Below are positions 17,084 to 25,623 of a DNA stretch of 61,288 nucleotides, piece after piece. Each line of letters starts with the position of its first letter. The stretch's first letter is position 1. The notes below the pieces were generated by a model. The model saw only the letters and a program-made list of their open reading frames with translations. It made no database searches and was not told where the DNA came from. Origin of the DNA: CAYVAP01 sp964343195 (GTDB lineage Bacteria; Bacteroidota; Bacteroidia; J057). The position numbers were made by a program, and so were the translations under genes. The stretch covers positions 1-61,288 of the forward strand of contig CAYFIR010000019.1 in NCBI GenBank assembly GCA_964343195.1, given 5' to 3'.

Positions 17084-17116
17084 AAAAATCCCCCTGAGGA
17101 GGTACTCAGGGGGATT
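17084..17116 (-). terminator. Intrinsic terminator after the outer-membrane barrel gene
   Basis: AATCCCCCTGAG and CTCAGGGGGATT form a perfect 12-base-pair stem with a 6-base loop. On the minus strand it is followed by TTTTC. It ends the barrel-protein transcript about 60 bases after its stop. Confidence 0.85.
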
Positions 17117-17173
17117 AGGTAGGGTTTGAAACCTTTATCTTAAAATCTAGCCTCTCAATATCTCGGCCTCTGG

Positions 17174-18886
17174 TTAAAATGCAAACGCCAGCCCGGCCCG
17201 CACGTCGAAGCGACGCTCAGGATAGTTGTACCAGCGTTGGTAGTTGACGCCGAGTAGGTTATTGCCCGCTACGAATACCGAAAAGCCGTCAGTGATCCGG
17301 TAGTCCGCCGAAAGATTGAGTCCGAGGTATGCCCCTCGGTTGTCAATTTCGGTAAAGGTTTCTCCTCCAGATCCCTGCACCTGGATTTCTCCCATCGGAG
17401 TAGGTCCATAAAGAGAGAACTCTCCACGAGCCGTGAAGCGGTCATCCAGGGCTTTGAATCCTGCATACACGTCCAGCCGCATGGGGATGGCATGGAAGTA
17501 TTTGGCGGTCAGGCTGTCCTGATTGGTGGTGTTATAGACGTTGAAGTTGAATGCGGCTCCCAGTTCCAGGGATTCCGTGATCTGAACTCCGGCTTCTGCA
17601 AAAGCGCCCACTACGGTAGTCAGTGAGTCATAAACCGGTCGGAAGTAGATGCTGTCGTCGCTTCGGAACATCATCTGGTCAAGGTTTCGCTGGTAATAGG
17701 CGCGGCCCGCGAAGTTGATCCGGCTGCCGATGCTGCCTTCCACCCCGGCATAAATGTTCATCTGCTGACGGGTCGGCTTGATGTAGGCACTCTGTTGCAG
17801 ATAGGGGTTGGTGCGGATCATGGTGCTATAGGCATTCTGTTGCATACCTCCGTCATAGCCTACCATGATGGCAAATGCCCCAGGCTGCAACGCATATCGG
17901 ACGCGCACGATGGGCACTAACAGGCTGACTCCACTGGAATCAATGCTGTTGTTGAAGAAGTTGTACTTCACCCCACCAGTCAACTGGATGCGGTCATTGT
18001 AGAAATTCAGGGTAGGAGTCAGGTCTACGAACAAGCGATTTTGGGTGGACGTATCGATACGGCCCAGGGTATAGCTAAGCTCGGACTCCAGACTCAGGTC
18101 GATCTGATCGGTAAACTGATAGCCGCCTTCCGGCATCAGGGCCATCTGAATTTCCCGATTATTCCTTCTGTCTGTGTACAGGCCAATGTTTGACCCAACT
18201 TTGTATCGGTAATCAGCCCCCAAATCCTGCGGAGAGAATATGCCCCCTCCGATGTTGAAGTGGGTGAAACTCATTCTCAGACTGTCTTCAATCAACTGCC
18301 TGATGTTGGGGAGTGAGTCTGGGCCCAAGTCAATCAGGGAATCACCTGCATAGTTGAAGTAGCTGGTGTTGTACAGTGAAAGGTGTCCCTGAAGACCCAG
18401 GTTATCAATCAGGTAGGAGCCATTGAGGCGTCCCTGATCTACCCTGAATTTACGGAGCTCGATGACATCGTTGTAGGCGGATTGGTGGCTATACTGAAGG
18501 CCATAGTCCAGATCCTTGTCACGCCCATTGTGCACATATAGCTGAGCAGAGGGAGTCACAAATCGCCCGATTCCCAGGCGAAGATAGTTCTGTGGCCCTG
18601 GCAGTTCGTCTTCGAGGTCAATAGGGCGCACCATTGGAGGCTCCGGTTCAAAGTCGGTTTCTACATAGAAACTCTGCGAATTATAGGTCAACGGGTCCTC
18701 GCTTTCAGTGTTGATGGTCTGATATTCAGCCTTATAAAAGGGCTTGTCAGAATCAATTACATCCTGGATGCGGTCATTTTCCAGCACCAGAGAGTCACGG
18801 CCTCCGAGTGGATCATTCTGGGCGAAAAGCCCTCCCAGCGGAAGCAGCAGGATGAAGAGAAAAAGGGATTTATTAGCAGTTTTCAT
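17174..18886 (-). CDS. Outer-membrane beta-barrel protein (TonB-receptor-like, no plug)
   Basis: A 570-residue protein with a signal peptide (SLFLFILLLPLGGLFAQ) and a C-terminal barrel. Strands alternate aromatic and polar residues (LRLGIGRFVTPSAQLYVHN, LGLNLSADYRITDGFSVF), and the chain ends in the TonB-receptor-like segment FVAGNNLLGVNYQRWYNYP then VRAGLAFAF with terminal Phe. No plug domain or TonB box is recognisable. It lies 105 bases downstream of a gene for a very long TPR protein on the same strand. This pairing of a plug-less barrel with a roughly 1000-residue TPR protein recurs in Bacteroidota. The transported or assembled substrate is unknown. Confidence 0.75.
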   Translation of the reverse strand: MKTANKSLFLFILLLPLGGLFAQNDPLGGRDSLVLENDRIQDVIDSDKPFYKAEYQTINTESEDPLTYNSQSFYVETDFEPEPPMVRPIDLEDELPGPQNYLRLGIGRFVTPSAQLYVHNGRDKDLDYGLQYSHQSAYNDVIELRKFRVDQGRLNGSYLIDNLGLQGHLSLYNTSYFNYAGDSLIDLGPDSLPNIRQLIEDSLRMSFTHFNIGGGIFSPQDLGADYRYKVGSNIGLYTDRRNNREIQMALMPEGGYQFTDQIDLSLESELSYTLGRIDTSTQNRLFVDLTPTLNFYNDRIQLTGGVKYNFFNNSIDSSGVSLLVPIVRVRYALQPGAFAIMVGYDGGMQQNAYSTMIRTNPYLQQSAYIKPTRQQMNIYAGVEGSIGSRINFAGRAYYQRNLDQMMFRSDDSIYFRPVYDSLTTVVGAFAEAGVQITESLELGAAFNFNVYNTTNQDSLTAKYFHAIPMRLDVYAGFKALDDRFTARGEFSLYGPTPMGEIQVQGSGGETFTEIDNRGAYLGLNLSADYRITDGFSVFVAGNNLLGVNYQRWYNYPERRFDVRAGLAFAF

Positions 18887-18991
18887 TTTATCAGAATTAG
18901 AAAGTCAGCCAAAGGATTAGGAAATGTGGCAAATCGAATTTGCTCAGCGTAAAATCACGAATTACGAATGACAAATTTCGAATTCTCCCTA

Positions 18992-21900
18992 TTAGTTACC
19001 CGCCTCCTCTTCTTCAATTTCCGCCAGGCGTGCCGAAGCGGCCTGCTGGATATCCGGGAATTCGTTTAGCTTGATCAGCGACTCCAGGGTACCCTTGGCC
19101 TGGAATACCTTGCCCAGGTGATAGTAGGCTTCAGCCACAGTCAGGAAGGTTCTGGCTTTCCAGTAATTGAATGTCGGGTAGTTATTGGCCATGTAGCGGG
19201 TGGCATCTTTTACCTCCTCAAACTTGGCTTCGGCCTGGGCTGCCTGCCCACGGGCCTTGAGTTTCAATCCCTGATCCAGTAGGATCTGAGCCTTCATGGC
19301 CTGACTTTCTGCCCCAAATACGTTTTTGAATTCATTTTCTACCGTAGAAAAAGCCTGAAGTGCTCCTGTCAGGTCTCCATCCAGGTATTTGCAGCGCCCG
19401 ATTTCGACCAGGGCCTCGGTGCGTGAGTACACTTCGACCTCAGTGTTTTCGGCAATCAGGAGCAGTACATCCTGGGCTTCTCCGTAGCGACGGAGTTCCT
19501 TTTGGTTCTTGGCGATCCCAAACCAGGCAATTACGCGGTTTTGAGTCTTGCTTGCCAGGCTTTCCAGTTGCTGATACAGCGAAAGGCTCTGCGCATAGTT
19601 GCCCATTTCGTACTCGATTTCACCCGCTTCCTGCAGGGCCACTGTGGCAAAAGGCGTCGAAGAATTGCTGGAATACACCCGCTGATAATCGGAGAGGGCC
19701 CGATCCATTTGCCCCAGTTCGCGGTAGCATCGTGCTCGGAAGACCAGGGCTTCAAAGTAATCCGGACCGTTGCGATAGTCGGAAATGTAGGAGCTAAACT
19801 GGTCTGCCGCCGAGGTATAGTTTCCTGCGAAAAAACGGTCACGTCCGGTATTGAAAACCAGGCTGGCCAGATCCGAATTTACGTCCGGATTCTGGTTGCG
19901 GTAATCCCGAAGCAGGCGGTCAAACTCCCGTTCACTTAACAGACTGGAAAGGTTGTCCAGCGCAATCTGGGCCTCCTTGCGGTCATTGCCATAAGAGGTA
20001 ACCACTGTCTTCAGGTATTGGATGGCCTGGTCCTGACGACCCAGTTCAAAGGCTGCGCGTGCCATCCGGTTATAGGTTCTCGGAGCCAGCGGGCTACGGG
20101 GGTATTCGGTGACCAGAGCCTGTCCGTAGCGCAGGGTCTGGTTGTAATTTTTAATCCACTCCACATAAATCTCAGAAATCCGGTCCAGGGCGTCATCCCG
20201 GAACTCTGATTTGGTAAAGTTGGAGATCATTTTGTCAAATGTCTCTACTGATTTGTCATAGTTGCTCATGCGGTAATATCCCTCTGCCAACTGATAGGCA
20301 GCATAGTCACCGTAGGCGTTGAAGCGAATCACCCTTGCGTAATAGTCGTTCGCCTTGGTGTAGTTTTTTAGCAAAAACTGGCAGTCACCCGCTCGCAGGT
20401 AGGCATCAGCGCGAAGGGACACGGGCTCGTCGTTATCGGCGCGGGTGATGTAGGTGTCAAAATTGGTAAATGCCTGGCTGTATTGCTTCATTTTGAAACG
20501 GGCCCAGGCAAGTCCATAAAATCCACGTACATAGTACTCGTTCGAGCTGACACTGCGGCTATTCAGGTAGGTCTTAAACGTATTGGCAGAACCCTCATGG
20601 TTATCCTGGCGGAACTGTGATTCTCCCAACCAATACATTGCACTCAATGTCAAATCAGCATCAAAGGAGTTATCCAGCGCTTTGCGGAAATATGACTCTG
20701 CCTGACGATAGTCGGCTCTTTCAAAGAGCTCAATGCCATAAAAGTAGCAGACGATCTGGTAGGCCTTGCGTGCACGATTGGTCGTTCGTGGCACCGACTC
20801 GAAGTAGGCGATTGCCTTGGCATAGTTTCGGGTCTTGAGATAGGTCTCACCGATGAGCCCCTGCACTTCGCTGGTAAAGGATTCCCGGGGATAGCGCTGG
20901 GTAAGGGTGGTAAATGCATCGAGGGCATCGCTGTAATTTTCAGTGGCAAATGACACCTTGCCATATTGGTATAGAGCGTCTTTGGCGATCTCCGGATTGC
21001 CGAGGCGCTCTCCCTGGGCTGCCTTCTGAAACGCGATCCGCGAATCGGGCACATTTCCAGTTTTCAGGTAGCAGAATCCGAGATAATAGGAAGCGACCTG
21101 GGTCAGGGAATCATAGGTCCTGGTTCCGAGCGCTTTCTGAAACACCGGAATGGCTTCCTGAAACTGGTTCATCTGATAGTGAGCATATCCATAGCGGAAG
21201 TAGTCCGTACGGCCCATCTTGCCACGATTCTGGTCAAACAACTGGAAGTATTCCGTTGTCCGTGGGTAATCATCGCGTTCAAAACTGGCATTGGCCACCA
21301 CATAATAGATCTGCGCTTCATCCTCCCGGATGCGGGGACCGGAGATCAATTCTTCAGCCAGGACGTACAGTTCATCGAAATCTCTGAGAGCCAGCAGGGT
21401 ATTGGCCAGGTAGATACGGGTCTCGCGGCCATATTTATCAGAATCCTGTAACCTTTCCAGGGCAATTTTTGCCTCTTCAAACCGCCCCTGTTCATAGAGC
21501 AGTACCGCTACATAGTAGCGTGCATCCTCCTGGTAAGGGTTATCCTGGCTGATCAGCGATATGCGGTCAAAGATCTCCAGGGCTTTATCGATGTTGCCCG
21601 ACTGGTAGTAGCTGTAAGCCAGCCTGTAGCCCGTTTCGTTGAATTGCTTGTTGGGCAAAGAATTGGAGTTGTACGCCTCCTCATACGCCTCGATGGCATC
21701 GCGATAGTCCCGTCTGGAGAAGTAGTAGTCTCCCAGGTAGGCCATGGCCAGTGGAGCGCGGGTATGCGTGCGATAGTCGCGTACATACTGGTTGAGCAGG
21801 TCTACCGCTGAGGTGCGGTCTAGTTTCAGGGCGCTGACGGCCTGAATAAAGCGTACGTGGGCATGCAGGTCGTTGGCATTAGGTCCTGCTCGGAGGTCGG

Positions 21901-22081
21901 CTTCTGCGGTCAGAAGCTGATCTGCCTTGGTTTTTGCGGCACCATACTTTCCTTTTTCAAATAGCTCCACGGTTTCTTCGTAGAGATTGAGGTAGTCATA
22001 GTAGGCGGGGAGCTGTGCCTGACTGGAAATCCAGGTCATCAAAAACAGGCTCAACATCCATCCAGTAATGCGTAGTTTCAT
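18992..22081 (-). CDS. Large periplasmic tetratricopeptide repeat protein
   Basis: A 1029-residue exported protein: signal peptide (WMLSLFLMTWISSQAQ) followed by about 25 TPR units throughout, for example AMAYLGDYYFSRRDYRDAIE, ALYQYGKVSFATENYSDALD and EALVFRARCYRELGQMDRAL. It resembles the periplasmic TPR coordinator proteins of the YbgF/BamD kind but is much longer. No enzymatic domain is seen. It is first in a two-gene unit with the outer-membrane barrel protein and could scaffold that barrel, which is inference from the conserved pairing. Confidence 0.85.
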   Translation of the reverse strand: MKLRITGWMLSLFLMTWISSQAQLPAYYDYLNLYEETVELFEKGKYGAAKTKADQLLTAEADLRAGPNANDLHAHVRFIQAVSALKLDRTSAVDLLNQYVRDYRTHTRAPLAMAYLGDYYFSRRDYRDAIEAYEEAYNSNSLPNKQFNETGYRLAYSYYQSGNIDKALEIFDRISLISQDNPYQEDARYYVAVLLYEQGRFEEAKIALERLQDSDKYGRETRIYLANTLLALRDFDELYVLAEELISGPRIREDEAQIYYVVANASFERDDYPRTTEYFQLFDQNRGKMGRTDYFRYGYAHYQMNQFQEAIPVFQKALGTRTYDSLTQVASYYLGFCYLKTGNVPDSRIAFQKAAQGERLGNPEIAKDALYQYGKVSFATENYSDALDAFTTLTQRYPRESFTSEVQGLIGETYLKTRNYAKAIAYFESVPRTTNRARKAYQIVCYFYGIELFERADYRQAESYFRKALDNSFDADLTLSAMYWLGESQFRQDNHEGSANTFKTYLNSRSVSSNEYYVRGFYGLAWARFKMKQYSQAFTNFDTYITRADNDEPVSLRADAYLRAGDCQFLLKNYTKANDYYARVIRFNAYGDYAAYQLAEGYYRMSNYDKSVETFDKMISNFTKSEFRDDALDRISEIYVEWIKNYNQTLRYGQALVTEYPRSPLAPRTYNRMARAAFELGRQDQAIQYLKTVVTSYGNDRKEAQIALDNLSSLLSEREFDRLLRDYRNQNPDVNSDLASLVFNTGRDRFFAGNYTSAADQFSSYISDYRNGPDYFEALVFRARCYRELGQMDRALSDYQRVYSSNSSTPFATVALQEAGEIEYEMGNYAQSLSLYQQLESLASKTQNRVIAWFGIAKNQKELRRYGEAQDVLLLIAENTEVEVYSRTEALVEIGRCKYLDGDLTGALQAFSTVENEFKNVFGAESQAMKAQILLDQGLKLKARGQAAQAEAKFEEVKDATRYMANNYPTFNYWKARTFLTVAEAYYHLGKVFQAKGTLESLIKLNEFPDIQQAASARLAEIEEEEAGN

Positions 22082-22618
22082 ACAGTGAAATTTGGGCCGA
22101 GATAGGTATGTATTTCTTGGACTCGGAATTTATGAAGGAATGCCGGGTTTACCAGCTCATTCGCGCTATTGTGTCCCGTAACATAGGTTTTTCAGTTATC
22201 TGACACAACCAACAGAGCTTTTGCCCTCCTCCCTAAAAAAATATTATTTGTTTTCACTGTCTTTGGCAAAGGTCTTAGGGAGAGGCTAAATGTAAAGTTT
22301 GGACAAAAATTGCACACAATAAACCGCAGGTCTGGCTCGCATAGGGCCTGCTGCTCCCCCTCAGATTCTCTTTTCATGACAAAGACAAAGGCATCGATTG
22401 TGGGATGCATGTGGTGAGTTATACGGCTGATGTGTAAGAGTTTCCTGATTTGGGACCTGCTTTTTTACGTAAAAATTGAATACTTGCTGAATAGGAGGTA
22501 ATTCGAACCTGAAAATTTTTGGCTGGTTATTTGCAAAACAGGAACTGAACCTCTTGACTATTTAGTCGTAATAATTTCCAATACCCCTAACGTCAAGCTC
22601 TTTTAAATCCAACAAAGC
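22082..22618. other. 537-base intergenic region
   Basis: No convincing gene lies here. It is AT-richer than its surroundings. It contains two interleaved complementary pairs, CTTTTGCC (22218-22225) with GGCAAAGG (22265-22272) and TCCCTAA (22230-22236) with TTAGGGA (22275-22281). Their order could form a pseudoknot in RNA of either strand. It holds the leader of the TPR gene on the minus strand and of the 63-residue ORF on the plus strand. Confidence 0.4.
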
Positions 22619-22810
22619 ATGTATTATATCAGAAAGTCCTCTGCAAACTGGGCGGTTCACAACAACTTTACAGGCCGTAGTCGCCAACTCAATGACGAGG
22701 AAGTAAAGCTGATTGTGACAGAGTTTCCAGCCTTGCGCAATGGGCTGAGCAGTAGTGGATCGCTTACCTATTTCCGAAATCGGATCAAGTCTATTGCTGA
22801 CCTCCCCTAA
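22619..22810 (+). CDS. Small hypothetical protein (63 aa)
   Basis: A 63-residue hydrophilic protein: MYYIRKSSANWAVHNNFTGR, then SRQLNDEEVKLIVTEFPALR and a C-terminal LTYFRNRIKSIADLP. The composition and the pattern N-W-A-V-H-N...R-x-L-x-x-E-E-V...E-F-P look like a genuine small protein, and a plus-strand intrinsic terminator lies 67 bases after its stop. The overlapping minus-strand frame is less protein-like. I do not know a function and recognise no domain. Confidence 0.6.
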   Translation: MYYIRKSSANWAVHNNFTGRSRQLNDEEVKLIVTEFPALRNGLSSSGSLTYFRNRIKSIADLP

Positions 22811-22876
22811 CTTGCTTTTCCGGGATTGGGTTCCATAAAAACCAATCGCTGTATTATCCAATCAACATCAAAAATG

Positions 22877-22908
22877 AAAAGATGCCTAAGTAAATAGGCA
22901 TCTTTTTC
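22877..22908 (+). terminator. Intrinsic terminator after the 63-residue ORF
   Basis: AGATGCCTA and TAGGCATCT form a 9-base-pair stem with a short AT-rich loop, followed by TTTTCGTTTTTTT. Plus-strand orientation fits the small ORF upstream. Confidence 0.8.
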
Positions 22909-23010
22909 GTTTTTTTGGCCATCAAAATAGCCAAATAACGGCTGATACGGTGATTATTCAGGGATATAAATTATATTTAGCGTATTGGCTGATCATAGGA
23001 ATCATCTCAG

Positions 23011-24996
23011 ATGCAGATAAAAATCAAACAACCAGCCGCCCTGTATGAAGCAGGAGGCGCCTCAATCAACGAAGATTTTATTTTTCCGATCCACAATCAG
23101 GCGAATCCCGAGGAGAAGCTGTTTGTGGTGTGCGATGGTGACGGAGGCCCCAATCGTGGAGAGATAGCCAGCAAACTGGTGGCTCTGAGCCTGGCAAAGT
23201 TTTTCGCCAGTTCTCCTCCCAAAGGTGCGCTCAATCAGGCTTATTTGGATGAGGCCCTTCAGGCTGCAGAGGATGCCCTCACGGCATATCAGGAGTCGCA
23301 TCAGGATACCCAGGGAATGAAAACCACCCTGGCATTGGTTCATCTGGGGACAGATCAGGTCACGCTAGCCTGGGTAGGAGATACGCAGATTTATCATTAT
23401 AAGCACAGAGAAGCTGCGGTGGAGGTCATTACTACCGGTCGGGGAAATCCCGATGCCCGAATTTCTGGGAACACAGACCCTCAGTCTCTGTTGGTTACGA
23501 CTATTCCAAGCAAGGAAGTCAGGGTGGGTGATGCTTTTCTGCTGGCCTCTGGAGGGATTGCCAAACAGCTGGAAATCAACACCCTGACGAGTATTCTTCA
23601 GGCAGGAGCGGACCACTCTCCCCAGCACGTAGTCGAGCAAATCGATAAGTTGGCGACTACTGACAAGTCTGGAAACTATTCCTGTTACCTAATCCAGGTG
23701 GAGCGTCTGGAAACAGGCGCAGCTGCCGCAGCCGCGACCCCTGAGAAGGAATCAGCAGGGGCCGCCGGTACCGCACATAAAGATTCTGCGGATGAGCCAG
23801 CAAAAGGCAGCCGATTTACCCTGACTCAGATTTTGGTTGGGGCAGTGATCATTATCCTGCTCGCGTTTGGGTCGGTTGCGATTTATTCAGCCTTTAACAA
23901 TCCCTTTAAGAAGGAGATGAAAGAGGGGAAACGCCTGTTGGCCGAAGGGAAATATGAGGATGCCAAGGCCCAGTTTGAACGGGCTGAATATATTGCAGAT
24001 AGCCTGGAAAATCTTGATGATTTTCGGGAAGCAAAAGTATGGCAGGACTCAGTAAATAATCTCCTGCTGGCACAGGATCGTTCCGTTGCAGCGCAGATGT
24101 CCATCGAGCAACTGATCGAAGCGGGCCGGGAGTTTTACAACAACAGCAATTACCTACGGGCGATTGAAGACTGGCAGCAAGCCAAAAATCTCATTGCACA
24201 GAGTGAAGCAGCCGATGATACCCTGCTCCCCCGACTGGATATGCTCAATGCGTACCGTCAACTGGCAGACGAAGCCTATGAAAATGAAAACCTGGAGGAT
24301 GCCAGGGCATATTACCGTGCAGCCCAGGACATGATTTCCGGGTTTGAGCAGGAGGGGCAGCCAGTTGAAGACAACCTGGAGACCCAGATAGCTCAGCGCC
24401 TGGAGAACATCGACTTAAAACTGGGGATTGATCCTGACAAGCAGGTGGCCTCCTCGGAAGCAGGAACCCGTAGCACTTCTCGCAGTATTTCCCCAGCGGA
24501 GGAAACAGCTCCCTCTCCTTCCGCAGCCAGAAGGGTGGGAGGTGCATCCGATAATCAGGCCAGCAGAACCAATGAGCCCACGACTTCTTCCTTTGACAAG
24601 AGTAGCCTGACGCCCGAGCAGGAGGCAGAACTGAAGAAAGCACTGTCAACCGGAAAGCGCTTTTATTCTGAGGCCAAGCAGCAGGAATCGAGCTATCTGT
24701 ACCGTAGCAGTATTGACAAGCTGGAAGCAGCGGGTCCCATGCTGGATGGTTCGGGAGCATACCTGTTGGCTTATATGTACCATAGTGGACTGGGGGTAGA
24801 GGCAAATGAAGCCAAAGCCCTTCAATATGCACAGCTGTCAGCCCGGAAAAACTGGCCTGCTGGGCAGTACTATTATGGGTATTTGCTTCTGCAGCGGGAG
24901 TATCCACGAGATACCGTTACGGCTTTGCAGTCATTACAACTGGCGGCTAACCAGAATTATCTGGATGCCATTGACCTGCTCAAAAAGCTGCGCTAG
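23011..24996 (+). CDS. Membrane protein with degenerate PP2C-like domain, TPR and Sel1 repeats
   Basis: A 661-residue protein. Residues about 10-230 match the PP2C serine/threonine phosphatase fold: SINEDFIF, the metal motif VCDGDGG (Asp42), KTTLALVHL, AWVGDTQIYHY, and DAFLLASGGI. In active enzymes the last motif reads SDG and a later one DN; here they read Ser180-Gly181-Gly182 and Gly221-Asn222, so two of the three aspartates that hold the first metal are missing. A membrane helix follows (about 269-294, ILVGAVIIILLAFGSVAIY). The remaining half is TPR-like helices, a low-complexity Ser/Thr/Ala linker and a C-terminal Sel1-like pair (AYMYHSGLGVEANEAKALQY). A sensor or binding protein that has lost phosphatase activity is likely. 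It is 8 bases from the TRAP permease gene. Confidence 0.85.
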   Translation: MQIKIKQPAALYEAGGASINEDFIFPIHNQANPEEKLFVVCDGDGGPNRGEIASKLVALSLAKFFASSPPKGALNQAYLDEALQAAEDALTAYQESHQDTQGMKTTLALVHLGTDQVTLAWVGDTQIYHYKHREAAVEVITTGRGNPDARISGNTDPQSLLVTTIPSKEVRVGDAFLLASGGIAKQLEINTLTSILQAGADHSPQHVVEQIDKLATTDKSGNYSCYLIQVERLETGAAAAAATPEKESAGAAGTAHKDSADEPAKGSRFTLTQILVGAVIIILLAFGSVAIYSAFNNPFKKEMKEGKRLLAEGKYEDAKAQFERAEYIADSLENLDDFREAKVWQDSVNNLLLAQDRSVAAQMSIEQLIEAGREFYNNSNYLRAIEDWQQAKNLIAQSEAADDTLLPRLDMLNAYRQLADEAYENENLEDARAYYRAAQDMISGFEQEGQPVEDNLETQIAQRLENIDLKLGIDPDKQVASSEAGTRSTSRSISPAEETAPSPSAARRVGGASDNQASRTNEPTTSSFDKSSLTPEQEAELKKALSTGKRFYSEAKQQESSYLYRSSIDKLEAAGPMLDGSGAYLLAYMYHSGLGVEANEAKALQYAQLSARKNWPAGQYYYGYLLLQREYPRDTVTALQSLQLAANQNYLDAIDLLKKLR

Positions 24997-25004
24997 TATA
25001 GTAT

Positions 25005-25526
25005 ATGCGTCAAGCCATTCGCATAATAGACCTGATCAGCGAATACACCGGGCGCATTGCTGCCTGGTTGACGACCATCCTGGTATGGTTGGTGGTGGTG
25101 TATGTGGTCATGCGTTATCTGTTTGCTGAGCCATTGATCTGGTTGCAGGAACTGCATTGGCACCTGTTTGCAATGATTTTTTTGCTTGGGGCGGCCTACA
25201 CCCTGAAAAGCGATGCGCATGTACGGGTAGACGTATTTTACGCTCGTTTTAGTTCCAAAAGGAAATCCTGGGTGAATCTGATCGGGATACTGATGTTTCT
25301 GATCCCCTTTTGTTTGATCGTTATCACCCGCAGTTGGGACATGGTGGAAAGTGCCTGGCAGATCAGGGAAAAATCTGCTGATCCGGGAGGTTTGCCAGCC
25401 CGCTACCTCATCAAGGCAGCCCTTCCAGTTGGGTTTTCCCTGTTGTTGATTCAGGGAATTGGCGAAGCCCTTCGTAGCGTGTTGACCCTAATGGGAAAAG
25501 AACCCCAAACAACAATTGCCTCGTAG
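25005..25526 (+). CDS. TRAP transporter small permease (DctQ family)
   Basis: A 173-residue four-helix membrane protein of the DctQ family: helices at about 17-37, 50-67, 87-107 and 130-155; the conserved RYLFAEPLIWLQELHWHLF and GAAYTLKSDAHVRVDVFY segments are diagnostic. In a TRAP transporter it pairs with the large permease DctM and a periplasmic binding protein DctP to take up organic acids with sodium. Neither partner is in this window; the next gene is dnaN on the other strand. It is likely cotranscribed with the PP2C-like gene. Confidence 0.9.
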   Translation: MRQAIRIIDLISEYTGRIAAWLTTILVWLVVVYVVMRYLFAEPLIWLQELHWHLFAMIFLLGAAYTLKSDAHVRVDVFYARFSSKRKSWVNLIGILMFLIPFCLIVITRSWDMVESAWQIREKSADPGGLPARYLIKAALPVGFSLLLIQGIGEALRSVLTLMGKEPQTTIAS

Positions 25527-25551
25527 AGCCATCGGGATGTCCGCAAATGGA

Positions 25552-25587
25552 AAGCCATCGGCAATCATTTTTGCCGATGGCTTTTTT
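25552..25587 (+). terminator. Intrinsic terminator after the DctQ gene
   Basis: AGCCATCGGCAA and TTGCCGATGGCT form a perfect 12-base-pair stem around 6 bases, followed by a T-rich run. It ends the PP2C/DctQ transcript before convergent dnaN. Confidence 0.85.
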
Positions 25588-25623
25588 CTTTACTGATCAC
25601 TGAGAAATGATCAATGAACCCTG

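Noticed and set aside
22562..22861. Minus-strand 99-codon frame opposite the small ORF
   Set aside because: Its composition is not protein-like, and the opposite strand has the better ORF with a correctly oriented terminator.
24245..24907. Long minus-strand frame (220 codons) inside the PP2C-like gene
   Set aside because: It lies antisense to a clear multi-domain gene and is rich in Pro, Cys and Trp, as expected of a shadow frame.
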